Made by a program: the position numbers and the translations under genes
In this document: one piece after another, positions 29,770 through 37,846 of the stretch
Numbering within the stretch: position 1 is the first letter of the stretch
Layout of the letters: every line of letters starts with the position of its first letter
The notes under the pieces: model-generated
Told to the model about the DNA's origin: nothing
Database searches by the model: none
Seen by the model: the letters and a program-made list of their open reading frames with translations, nothing else
NCBI RefSeq assembly: GCF_028745505.1
Contig: NZ_JAQZZL010000001.1
Location: 1,178,001 to 1,242,000 of the forward strand
Source of the DNA: Lentisphaera marina
GTDB lineage: Bacteria > Verrucomicrobiota > Lentisphaeria > Lentisphaerales > Lentisphaeraceae
Length of the DNA: 64,000 nucleotides
Reading direction: 5' to 3'

Positions 29770-30942
29770 TCAGGCCTGAGGATTTTTTAAGCGCTTATAG
29801 GCACCCGGAGTTATACCTGTTTCTCGTTTGAAAAATAGGTGGAGTGCCTGAATTGAGTAAAAGCCCGTTTGACGGGATATGTCCTCACTGCTCATCTTAC
29901 AGTGGATGAGTAAGTATTTGACACGTCGCAGTCGCAACTGACGAATAATCTGTCCGGGTGACATGTGGAAATGGGCCCGAAAAGAGCGCTGTAGACCCTG
30001 TACAGACATCTCCATTTTTTGAGCTAAGCCTGATGCGTTGATAGTGACATCATCGTAAATGATGGCTAGTGCACGGTTCACTACAGGATTGGAAGAAGCA
30101 ATGACATCGGTACTTGCTCGGGTGATAGTATTGAGTGGCTCATGTTTTATCAATAATGGAGAGCCTGACTGAGGTTGACTGATCAACACTTCCAGAGCTT
30201 CAGCTGCCCTGACACCGAGTCCGTGTTGATCGGTATCAATACTACTAAGGGAAATATGTGAGGCGGTAGAAATAAGTGGATCGTTATCTGCACCTAAAAT
30301 AGCAACTTCTGAGGGGATCTTGTAAGCCATTGATTCGAGCAAAGCTAACCATTGTGCCGCCCAGCTATCTTCAAAGGCAAAAAGTGCAGCGGGAAATTGT
30401 AGTTGGGGTAGTTTCTTTTTCCACCAATCGGAGGAGTGATTGAAGAGGTGTTCATCGTAGATGTTTGGCGAGTTTAAGACGTGGCATTCGTAGCCGGCTT
30501 TTTTGAGTGTATTTTTAAAAGATTCACTACGTTCTTCAAACATAGGAAGGCCACATTCGAAAGGGACGTAAAAATTTGTAAATCCTCGTTCTAAAAAATG
30601 ATTTGCAGCCATTTTTCCGATCATTTCATTATTGGTCACCACACGAGGTACCTGCAATCCGTGTTTTTCTAAACCTAAGTCAATGACCGGGATTTTGTGC
30701 TCCTTAAAAAAATCTGAAGTTTCTTTGTGACCGATCATAGTGATTGCACCATCACCACGCCAGCAAGTTGGGATCCCTTGCTGATTTTGGGTTTTGTGCA
30801 AACAAAATAAGTCCCAGCCATACTTCTGCGCCACTTTAGCGACTCCTTGATGAACTCTGTTATCATACCAGTCCAATGCTAGAAGAATTTTTTTTGTATT
30901 TACTTGTGTATTACTATCCATTGAAGTGCCCCGATGTTTCAT
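29770..30942 (-). CDS. XylR-type transcription regulator (sugar-binding plus AraC domain)
   Basis: A 390-residue regulator. Residues about 15-270 form a LacI/periplasmic-binding-type sugar-sensing domain (ILLALDWYDNRVHQGVAKVA at the start, VAILGADNDPLISTASHISLSSID in the hinge region), and residues about 285-385 form an AraC DNA-binding domain (ISRQTGFYSIQALHLFFKRETGITPGAYKR). This is the architecture of E. coli XylR, a xylose-responsive activator. It is divergent from the GH43 gene across 329 bp and lies near the xylanase operon, so xylan sugars are the likely signal. Start may be the ATG at 30942 or Met8 (MDSNTQ); an operator-like motif overlaps the first of these. Confidence 0.88.
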   Translation of the reverse strand: MKHRGTSMDSNTQVNTKKILLALDWYDNRVHQGVAKVAQKYGWDLFCLHKTQNQQGIPTCWRGDGAITMIGHKETSDFFKEHKIPVIDLGLEKHGLQVPRVVTNNEMIGKMAANHFLERGFTNFYVPFECGLPMFEERSESFKNTLKKAGYECHVLNSPNIYDEHLFNHSSDWWKKKLPQLQFPAALFAFEDSWAAQWLALLESMAYKIPSEVAILGADNDPLISTASHISLSSIDTDQHGLGVRAAEALEVLISQPQSGSPLLIKHEPLNTITRASTDVIASSNPVVNRALAIIYDDVTINASGLAQKMEMSVQGLQRSFRAHFHMSPGQIIRQLRLRRVKYLLIHCKMSSEDISRQTGFYSIQALHLFFKRETGITPGAYKRLKNPQA

Positions 30943-30947
30943 TTATG
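30934..30947 (+). promoter_or_regulatory. Operator-like motif over the regulator start
   Basis: ATGTTTCATTTATG on the plus strand, overlapping the regulator's start codon, matches the core of the sites before GH43 and the symporter operon. Placement suggests autoregulation. Confidence 0.45.
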
Positions 30948-31039
30948 TGTAAACTATAGCTTTCTCTTTTGATTTACGAATCACTAGTGCCATTTTTATT
31001 AGTGTGATTTAGCTTGATTTTAATAATCATTGCAAGTTT

Positions 31040-31056
31040 TACACTAAATAAGTGTA
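31040..31056. promoter_or_regulatory. Palindrome in the regulator-GH43 intergenic region
   Basis: TACACT-aaata-AGTGTA, perfect 6-bp arms, midway between the two divergent starts. A related imperfect repeat (ATCACTA ... TAGTGTGAT) lies at about 30980-31008. Both could bind a dimeric regulator. The 329-bp gap holds no other feature except the motif at 31089. Confidence 0.4.
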
Positions 31057-31088
31057 GTATGGAATGAGCAGCCATAGCCCTACATTAA

Positions 31089-31107
31089 ATGTTTCATTTT
31101 TATTAAT
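31089..31107 (+). promoter_or_regulatory. Candidate operator upstream of GH43
   Basis: ATGTTTCATTTTTATTAAT, differing at one base from the motif before the symporter operon and in the same orientation relative to the downstream gene. It lies 165 bp before the GH43 start. Confidence 0.5.
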
Positions 31108-31271
31108 TTTTTGATTATTTATATATATTGTGTGTTTTGCGGATAGGGCCTAGGTTTAGATCAATAAGAAAAATGATGATGAACGTGATTACCTATTATA
31201 GACCAAAATACAGGCCTTAGTCAAAGGGTGCTGAATGGGAGCTCACCAGAAAAAGAAAAAGGAATTAAACT

Positions 31272-32336
31272 ATGAATGATCTAGTCCATGAAAATGACTT
31301 AAATATACAAAAGAGTGATGCAGAGCTGGTGACTGAAAAGGATTTGCTTAGGGCCTCCACACTGCAGCCAAAATCAGCACCTTTAGTGGAGCATATGTAT
31401 ACAGCAGATCCCTCGGCACATGTCTTTAGTGGTAAAATCTATATATATCCCTCACATGATGTTGAGACAAATCAACCCCTCAATGATGATGGTGATCATT
31501 TTGATATGAGGGATTATCATGTTTTTTCACTTGAGAAGCCCTTTGCTAAAGCTACAGATCATGGTGTAGCGCTCGATGTTAAAGATGTGAAATGGGCAGA
31601 TCGCCAGATGTGGGCTCCAGACGCAGCGGAGAAGAATGGTAAATACTATCTCTATTTTCCAGCGAGGCGTCATGATGGTGTGTTTTCGATTGGCGTTGCG
31701 GTCGGAGACGATCCAGCAGGGCCATTTATACCTAATGAGAATCATATCAAGGGAGCTTATAGTATTGACCCAGCAGTATTTCAGGATGATGATGCCAGTT
31801 ATTATATGTACTTTGGCGGCTTATGGGGGGGGCAACTACAGCAGTGGCGTAATAATGTACGTGGTGAAGATATTTACCCCGCAGATGATGAGCCAGCACT
31901 CAATCCCCGTGTAGCAAAATTAGCAGACGACATGATCAGTTTTGACGAAGAAGTTAAGGAAATAGTCATTCTTGATCAGGAAGCTAAGCCCTTATTGGCG
32001 GGAGATACCGATCGCCGTTATTTTGAAGGCCCATGGGTACATAAACATAAGGGTAAATATTATTTTTCTTACTCAACTGGTGAAACGCATAAGATTGTCT
32101 ATGCCACAGGTGATTCACCTTACGGTCCCTTTACTTATCAGGGCGTCATTTTAGAGCCAGTATTGGGTTGGACAACACATCATTCAATCGCTCAATTTGA
32201 AGGTAAGTGGTATCTTTTTTATCACGACTCTATGCTTTCACGGGGACAGACTCATCTTCGTAATATTAAGATGACTGAACTTCTTCATAGTGAAGATGGC
32301 TCAATTACAACAATAAGTCCTTATTATAATAGTTAA
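31272..32336 (+). CDS. Glycoside hydrolase family 43 (xylosidase/arabinofuranosidase type)
   Basis: A 354-residue five-bladed propeller enzyme of GH43. The three catalytic acids are visible: Asp in YTADPSAHVF (base), Asp in SIDPAVFQDDD (pKa modulator) and Glu in RYFEGPWVHKHKG (acid). No signal peptide is seen, so it should act in the cytoplasm on imported oligosaccharides, which fits a GPH symporter. A good ribosome site (aaaaaggaattaaact) precedes the ATG. Divergent from the XylR-type regulator. Beta-xylosidase or alpha-arabinofuranosidase activity is likely, but GH43 contains many specificities. Confidence 0.9.
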   Translation: MNDLVHENDLNIQKSDAELVTEKDLLRASTLQPKSAPLVEHMYTADPSAHVFSGKIYIYPSHDVETNQPLNDDGDHFDMRDYHVFSLEKPFAKATDHGVALDVKDVKWADRQMWAPDAAEKNGKYYLYFPARRHDGVFSIGVAVGDDPAGPFIPNENHIKGAYSIDPAVFQDDDASYYMYFGGLWGGQLQQWRNNVRGEDIYPADDEPALNPRVAKLADDMISFDEEVKEIVILDQEAKPLLAGDTDRRYFEGPWVHKHKGKYYFSYSTGETHKIVYATGDSPYGPFTYQGVILEPVLGWTTHHSIAQFEGKWYLFYHDSMLSRGQTHLRNIKMTELLHSEDGSITTISPYYNS

Positions 32337-32441
32337 TTAAGGACTGATTAAAATAAAAAGTCCGACTCAATCATCAATTTTATTTAACTGTGCAGTAGTA
32401 CATTGCTATCCATAAAATAGCATTTTTTTACTTATGTTTTT

Positions 32442-32712
32442 CACAGTCATCCCATAGGACAGGAAAAATTTATTCCTTAATACATTTCCCCGTGTAAATA
32501 CCTTCTGTTTATTAGATGGATGTTTTGGTTTTGACGAAGTTTCAGTCATTGGCTGTCCCATAGATTTTATGTGAATCCTGGCAAATGCTGCTGATGAGGA
32601 GTTGAGTATAGCCTTGGTGGATCACTGGCTGTTCCACAGGATTTGAGGACTGAGTACAATTCAAGCCTCGACCAAAGTACGCCACGGATAACGGTGAATA
32701 TTCTTGAGAAAG
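32442..32712 (-). pseudogene. Remnant of an IS4-type element (end and C-terminus)
   Basis: The terminal repeat cacagtcatcccata at 32442-32456 matches the end of the intact IS4-type element at 55.8-57.3 kb. From 32712 down to about 32540 the minus strand encodes, across frame breaks, the end of a related transposase (RGVLWS..., GTASDPPRL, HLPGF), aligning with GTASDPPKIKAVPDQAYLPNF of the intact copy. The rest is gone, replaced by IS66-like sequence. The 32337-32441 stretch before it shows nothing beyond a weak ggact/agtcc pair. Confidence 0.75.
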
Positions 32713-33260
32713 AATATTTTCACTTACTTTGAAATGCCAGAAGACGCAGAGCGTGAAGTTATTATTCACGATCTTTCTGACGAGGAAAAATTTGGCCCTA
32801 TTACTGGAGAAGTGCTTGAGTGTATTGGAGAAGATGTCAGAGAACAACTCCAATATATCACAGCTCATTATAAGGTTCTTGAAATTCATACCCAAAAGTA
32901 TGTATTGCCTGGTAACTCCAAAGCTGGGGTTATTACTGCGAACTTACCAGAAGAACCTATCAAAGGCTGTCGTGCTCACGTAAGTTTATTAACTCATGTT
33001 CTATTTATAAATTTGCAGATCACCTTCCTTTGTATCGTATTGAGGAGCAATTCAAACGTACTGGTTTACACATTCCTAGGCAGACTCTTTCATCATTGGT
33101 ATTAAAACTTGGAGAGGTTTTATCTCATCTCGGAGAGGTTTTAAGAGATAAGATACTTTCCCAAAGTAGGATATTTACCGATGACAGTCCCATCAACTTC
33201 CAGGTCAAAGGGAAAAAGAAAATTCAGGAAGGACGAATTTGGGTTGATAATGAATTTTAA
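32713..33260 (+). pseudogene. IS66-family transposase remnant
   Basis: The plus strand reads HDLSDEEKFGPITGEVLECI, EDVREQLQYITAHYKVLEIH, then after a frameshift near 33000 HLPLYRIEEQFKRTGLHIPRQTLSSLV. This is the N-terminal half of an IS66 TnpC-type transposase. The zinc-ribbon cysteines expected in CPHCG and CPCC positions are lost (FGPITG, VLPGNSKAG), a short stretch (GEVL) is internally repeated, and the catalytic core is missing. Clearly inactive. Confidence 0.8.
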
Positions 33261-33397
33261 TTTCCATGATTAACTAGGTATTTATGTCTTCTATTGTGTT
33301 TCACCTTATGACTTTTCAGGGTCCAAGTTATGCACATATCCGCTCATGTTTGAAGATTTGAAAATCAAAAGCTTGCGCCAGTGGGAGACTCCATTAT

Positions 33398-33543
33398 CAC
33401 TTTAGATCTTCATAACTTGCGTCATCTACAGCTAGGCAGCGAATTTCAGTGCCTTCGATTTGTTCAGCACCCTCAGCGACGAGACTTGCCATTTTACTTG
33501 TGTTGCCATCATTGCTATGGAAGAGTACGAGTATTTTTTAACA
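33398..33543 (-). pseudogene. Flavodoxin-family gene, 5' fragment with frameshift
   Basis: After an ATG at 33543 and one extra A, the minus strand encodes ILVLFHSNDGNTSKMASLVA and continues to RCLAVDDASYED, closely matching residues 4-48 of the intact flavodoxin at 19679-20239. It ends abruptly at about 33398. This is the second dead flavodoxin copy in the window, next to pyrE. Confidence 0.85.
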
Positions 33544-33567
33544 TGGGGCCTCTAGTCTTGTTTGCGT

Positions 33568-34239
33568 TTAAATCCCGTATTGAGCTCGGTAAGCTTTGAT
33601 GCGTGCTAAGGTTTCGTCATCTATAATGACTGTGCCATTAACTTCCCTGTTGTAGAGATAGTCGACAACTTCGTCAATACTTACAATGGGGTGTACTGGA
33701 ATTTGGTAATCTTTTTCAATTTCTTGAATAGCTGATAGCTCACCAGTGCCTTTTTCCATTCTATCAACAGAAACAATGATGGCCTCGATACTTAAATCCG
33801 CCGCATCTTTTAAGATGGGAAGGTTTTCACGCATTGCGGTTCCCGCAGTAATTACATCTTCAACAATGATAACTTTTTGTTGATCGGCTAGTTTATAGCC
33901 AACAAATGAGCCGCCTTCACCATGATCTTTCGCCTCTTTACGATTGAAAGTAAAGCCAATATTTTTGTCAAACATCGTGTAAATTGCCGAAGAAATTGTA
34001 ACTGCTAGGGGGATGCCTTTGTAGGCGGGGCCATAGACTAGATCAAAATCTAAGCCATAACGATCTTTGATTGTTTCTGCGTAAAACTCGCCGAGTTTAG
34101 CAATTTTTTTCCCAGTATCATAATTACCGGTGTTAACAAAGAAAGGTGTTTTGCGGCCTGATTTTGTGGTGAAATCACCAAAAGTGAGTACTTGAGATTC
34201 TACCATAAAATCGATAAAATCTTTTTTGTATTGTTCCAT
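33568..34239 (-). CDS. pyrE: Orotate phosphoribosyltransferase
   Basis: Transfers phosphoribose from PRPP to orotate in pyrimidine synthesis. The 223-residue product shows the PRPP-binding motif VIIVEDVITAGTAMRE near residue 120, GPAYKGIPLA near 67, and the flexible loop FNRKEAKDHGEGG near 100. It starts at 34239, sharing one base with the recR stop, so it is co-translated with recR and dnaX. The C-terminal part is somewhat longer than in E. coli PyrE and resembles the fungal/PVC-type length. Confidence 0.95.
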   Translation of the reverse strand: MEQYKKDFIDFMVESQVLTFGDFTTKSGRKTPFFVNTGNYDTGKKIAKLGEFYAETIKDRYGLDFDLVYGPAYKGIPLAVTISSAIYTMFDKNIGFTFNRKEAKDHGEGGSFVGYKLADQQKVIIVEDVITAGTAMRENLPILKDAADLSIEAIIVSVDRMEKGTGELSAIQEIEKDYQIPVHPIVSIDEVVDYLYNREVNGTVIIDDETLARIKAYRAQYGI

Positions 34240-34841
34240 TAGAGTTCTCTTCTTGAATTAATTGCCATGGCAATAGACGCTGCATCAGCATAATTAAGGT
34301 CAGCTCCAATGGGAATGCCTTGGGCAATGCGCGTTGTATTAATGCCTTGTTCGTTTAAAAGTTTTGCGATAAAGGAAGCGGTTGCTTGACCTTCAATATC
34401 AGTGGCGGTCGCCAGAATGACCTCATGAACGTGATTATCTTTGCAGCGTTGAACCAAGCTATCGATATTTATATCCTCGGGACCAATACCTCTCATGGGG
34501 CTAAGTTTGCCGTGGAGGACGTGATAGAGACCTTTGAAGGAGCCACTTTTTTCAATTACGGGGAGTTGTGATACTTGTTCGACGACACATATTAGCTCAT
34601 TATTTCGTTTGGAGTCAGAGCAAATAGGGCACAAGAGATCTTTTTGTGAAAAGAACCCACACTGTTCGCAATTGTGTAAGTCATGTTGCATTGAGTCTAT
34701 GAGTGAAGCAAAATGTTTGAGCTTTGATTCGGGCCAAGAATAGATCGCTAAAGCGAGTTTTTCAGCGCCTTTTTTACCGATGCCGGGAAGGCTTGCAATG
34801 GTTTCTATCGCTTGTTGGAATTGATCGGGGTAAAGTTTCAT
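34239..34841 (-). CDS. recR: Recombination mediator protein RecR
   Basis: Acts with RecO/RecF in loading RecA at single-strand gaps. The 200-residue product has the helix-hairpin-helix LPGIGKKGAEKLA near residue 17, a C4 zinc finger (CEQCGFFSQKDLLCPIC) near 57-73, and a Toprim domain (ICVVEQ, GKLSPMRGIGPEDI). It overlaps dnaX by 4 bp at its start and pyrE by 1 bp at its end. The dnaX-recR pairing is conserved widely. Confidence 0.96.
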   Translation of the reverse strand: MKLYPDQFQQAIETIASLPGIGKKGAEKLALAIYSWPESKLKHFASLIDSMQHDLHNCEQCGFFSQKDLLCPICSDSKRNNELICVVEQVSQLPVIEKSGSFKGLYHVLHGKLSPMRGIGPEDINIDSLVQRCKDNHVHEVILATATDIEGQATASFIAKLLNEQGINTTRIAQGIPIGADLNYADAASIAMAINSRREL

Positions 34842-37639
34842 TTTGAATCTTTAATACTCATGATTGATGCAGAGAAAAATTCTTGATATCGTTCAACGAC
34901 CGGATTGGAGTAGCCTTCACTCGATTGAGTCTCGCTTACTTTTGGAGTATTGTTGATGAGGTGAACTTTAAGCTTACTTTCACTTGTGAAAGCAGCTAGC
35001 TTCTTTTCAATAAATTCACTAAAACCTGGCTTCTCTTTGATTTGAGAAATACAATCGTTTGAACCTTGAATAATAAAACTAGTCCCAGATTCATAAATTG
35101 GCTTACATTGCTCAAGAATGCTTCTGTTCTCTTCTTTTAATCCAGCTAATAGTTCAAACCAAGCGTCGGGAGGTGGAATTTCTTTTACTTCGATAATAGG
35201 GGAGCTCTTCTTCTGAGGGATACTTTGCTCTACTCGTTTTTCTTCTTCTCTTAGCTCGGGTAAGTGTTGGTCGATTTTTTCTAAGCGCATCCCGAGGCTA
35301 TTTTTAGCCAAGGTGTGATTCTTTTTGTCATTGGGAGCAGATAAATCTTGTAGTCGAAAGCGTTCGAGTCCAAGACCAAGTAAATCAGCTTGGTTGCTTT
35401 CACAAACTAAGCCAGTGGCATAGGGTCGTTCTGTATAGTCCGCTTTTAAGTAGAGTTCAATTTCACTTTCACTAAAAGTATGAGCGTGTAAGGCTTCGTC
35501 TTTTGGGGCGGGTTTTTCTTCTAAATTCGGTTTTTCGTTTGCATTAAGTGCTGCCGATTCTACAGGTTCGGCTACAGGTTCGGCTACAGGTTCGGCTACA
35601 GGTTCGGCTACAGGTTCGGCTACAGGTTCGGCTACAGGTTCGGCTACAGGTTCGGCTACAGGTTCGGCTACAGGTTCCGCTACAGGTTCCGCTACAGGTT
35701 CCGCTACAGGTTCGGCTACAGGTTCCGCTACAGGTTCCGCTACAGGTTCCGCTACAGGTTCGGCTACAGGTTCCGCTACAGGTTCGGCTACAGGTTCGGC
35801 TACAGGTTCCGCTACAGGTTCCGCTACAGGTTCGGCTACAGGTTCAGAGGCTGTGTCAAATAGAGTGTCATTAGCTTCTTGTACAGGTTCCTTAGGTGTG
35901 GCTATGTCAGTGGTAATATTGCGTTGATCTGTTGGGTCATTTTTAAGCAAAAGATCAGTGATTTCAGCTTCGCCTTTTTCAAGTAAGACGGTTTCAGCTT
36001 TTGTGATGCTGGAGTCGTCATCGGAAGCGGGTGTAGCAAGCATTTGCTCAAGAATTAAACTGTTTGAATGAGGCTCATCCTTTAATTCTTGTTGGTCAGT
36101 AGGTGGTGTTGCTTGAAATTGGTCGAGTTCTACCTTGGACTCTTGTTCATTTGGCTCGTCTTTTGGAGTAAGCATTTCCGTGGAGCTTTCCTCAGCAATG
36201 GCTGGCATAGTTTCGTTACTATCGTCCGCGTCTTGAGTCTCAGGTTCCTTTGCGTCATCTTCGTAATAATCATTTTGAGTGTCAGTAGCACTACTTTCGA
36301 CAATACTTTTCGTATCGGATACGGTGTCTGCAGCAGCTTCTACTTTGGTGTCAATAATTGGTTTTTTGACGATTGATAAGGCTTCCGCATTTGTAGTAGG
36401 TCGCAAGGGTCGCGCTTCTAAGGAATCATTTTTTTTTTCTACGATGGGAAGTGGGGGTAAGTCAGCCTCTAAATCTTGAAGCTTATCTTGTTTCCGTAAA
36501 GATTGTATATGCCTTAGGAGATCTTCAACTCTTAGTGAGTGAGCATCCTTCATAATACGTAATAGGGTGACTTCTAGATAAGTGCGTTTATTAAGGGTGT
36601 GGCGGATTTTTCCATCGTAATCGAGGAAGCCATTCAGCAGTCGTTGTAAAAGTTTATTATTAGAAATTTGCGCCAAGGAATGAAGCTGTTGGATTTCAAT
36701 TTCTTCTAGATCAAGGATAATGGATGCTTTTTGGGGTGATTCTAGAAGAATCATGACATCGCGGAATAATTGAAAGAGCTCGGAGTAGAGTTGTTCCATA
36801 TTGCGTGCGGCTTTCGCAAGAGTGTCAATAGCTTCGATGAGCTGCGGCGCTTGATTTTGAAGGATGGCAGAGGCGATTAAATTGAGTTCATTTGCAGAGC
36901 TCATGCCAAAGACATCGATGACGTCTTGTTCAGAAATTTTGTCATTGCCAGAACAGAATGAAATCATTTGATCTAAGATACTTAAGCCATCGCGCATACC
37001 TCCATTTGCGGTACGAGAGATAGCGTTGATAGCCGCCTCTTCAATAGAAACCTGTTCCGTTTCACATATGTGTTTGAGGCGACCCGCAATAATATTGCGA
37101 GGAATCGGTTTTAACTCGAGTCTTTGACAACGAGAGAGAATAGTGGGAAGAACGCGATGCACCTCAGTCGTTGCAAATAAAAATTTGATGTGAGGAGGGG
37201 GTTCTTCTAAAGTTTTGAGGAGGGCATTCCAAGCGGCGTTGGAAAGCATATGGACTTCATCAATAATGAAAATTTTGTAGGGGCATCGTGCAGGAGTGTA
37301 TTGGGCACCTTCTCGTATTTGCCTAATGTCGTCAACGCTATTATTGGAAGCACCATCGATTTCAATAACATCAATGCTTGAGCCTTGAGTAATTTCGGTA
37401 CAGTTTGTGCACTCTCCGCAGGGGTTGAGGTCAGCTCGAGGGGATTCGCAGTTTAAGGCTTTAGCGAAGATTCGTGCAGAGGTTGTTTTACCAATTCCAC
37501 GCGTTCCAACAAAGATATAAGCATGGCCTACACGTTTGTTTCTTATTGCGTTTGTGAGTGTGGAAGTAATATGGTCTTGACCAGCCAAATCATCAAAAGT
37601 TTGTGGACGCCATTTACGTGCTAAAACTTGGTAGGTCAT
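34838..37639 (-). CDS. dnaX: DNA polymerase III subunits gamma/tau with long PVAE repeat
   Basis: Clamp-loader ATPase. The N-terminal 370 residues are standard: Walker A GTRGIGKTTSAR, zinc-binding CGECTNC, DEVH motif and sensor LSRCQRLELKP. After residue 380 the tau linker is acidic and low complexity, and about residues 600-695 are some 24 tandem EPVA units encoded by a 12-bp minisatellite (about 35558-35850). A further 250-residue C-terminal tail follows. No clear slippery A-run marks a gamma frameshift site in the part I checked. It is 933 residues, far longer than the usual 550-650, mainly because of this linker. Confidence 0.95.
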   Translation of the reverse strand: MTYQVLARKWRPQTFDDLAGQDHITSTLTNAIRNKRVGHAYIFVGTRGIGKTTSARIFAKALNCESPRADLNPCGECTNCTEITQGSSIDVIEIDGASNNSVDDIRQIREGAQYTPARCPYKIFIIDEVHMLSNAAWNALLKTLEEPPPHIKFLFATTEVHRVLPTILSRCQRLELKPIPRNIIAGRLKHICETEQVSIEEAAINAISRTANGGMRDGLSILDQMISFCSGNDKISEQDVIDVFGMSSANELNLIASAILQNQAPQLIEAIDTLAKAARNMEQLYSELFQLFRDVMILLESPQKASIILDLEEIEIQQLHSLAQISNNKLLQRLLNGFLDYDGKIRHTLNKRTYLEVTLLRIMKDAHSLRVEDLLRHIQSLRKQDKLQDLEADLPPLPIVEKKNDSLEARPLRPTTNAEALSIVKKPIIDTKVEAAADTVSDTKSIVESSATDTQNDYYEDDAKEPETQDADDSNETMPAIAEESSTEMLTPKDEPNEQESKVELDQFQATPPTDQQELKDEPHSNSLILEQMLATPASDDDSSITKAETVLLEKGEAEITDLLLKNDPTDQRNITTDIATPKEPVQEANDTLFDTASEPVAEPVAEPVAEPVAEPVAEPVAEPVAEPVAEPVAEPVAEPVAEPVAEPVAEPVAEPVAEPVAEPVAEPVAEPVAEPVAEPVAEPVAEPVAEPVESAALNANEKPNLEEKPAPKDEALHAHTFSESEIELYLKADYTERPYATGLVCESNQADLLGLGLERFRLQDLSAPNDKKNHTLAKNSLGMRLEKIDQHLPELREEEKRVEQSIPQKKSSPIIEVKEIPPPDAWFELLAGLKEENRSILEQCKPIYESGTSFIIQGSNDCISQIKEKPGFSEFIEKKLAAFTSESKLKVHLINNTPKVSETQSSEGYSNPVVERYQEFFSASIMSIKDSK
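35558..35850. repeat. 12-bp minisatellite in dnaX
   Basis: About 24 tandem copies of ggttcggctaca or ggttccgctaca. The two variants differ at one synonymous base (Ala GCC or GCG on the coding strand) and are interspersed irregularly, so the array has been shuffled by slippage or unequal exchange. Because the unit is a multiple of three, copy-number change keeps the frame. Confidence 0.97.
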
Positions 37640-37673
37640 AGGGTATTCTCTTTTGGGAAGGGAAAATAGAAAA

Positions 37674-37778
37674 CACAGCCCGGGTTAACCGCCTGCACCC
37701 GACATTGTTCCTTATGGCTGCTCGGTTCCCCGCCTGACCAGGTTCGGAACGCAGACGCCGCAGGGGGCCCGGACTGTG
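37674..37778 (-). ncRNA. ffs: Signal recognition particle RNA (small bacterial type)
   Basis: The minus strand folds into one long hairpin: the ends cacagtccggg and cccgggctgtg pair, and the tip region contains ctggtcaggcggggaaccgagcagcc, matching the conserved GGTCAGG ... AGCAGCC of 4.5S RNA. About 105 nt, between accD and dnaX, a common place for ffs. It binds Ffh for co-translational membrane targeting. Ends are set from the pairing and may be off by a few bases. Confidence 0.92.
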
Positions 37779-37846
37779 AGATTGGACTATACATCAAGAC
37801 TGCTGTTTTACAGTCGAAATATAGTAAAAAGTTATAAAAAAATTAC

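Noticed and set aside
32542..32895. 117-codon minus-strand gene
   Set aside because: It crosses the junction of the IS4 remnant and the antisense of the IS66 remnant; no single protein is encoded.
33030..33260. Stand-alone 76-codon gene
   Set aside because: It is the continuation of the IS66 transposase remnant after a frameshift.
35558..35850. CRISPR-like repeat array
   Set aside because: Units are 12 bp, contiguous and without spacers, and they lie inside a coding frame.
35548..35874. Plus-strand frame encoding LQVRLQVPLQV repeats
   Set aside because: It is the shadow of the 12-bp repeat in dnaX; the dnaX frame is conserved around it.
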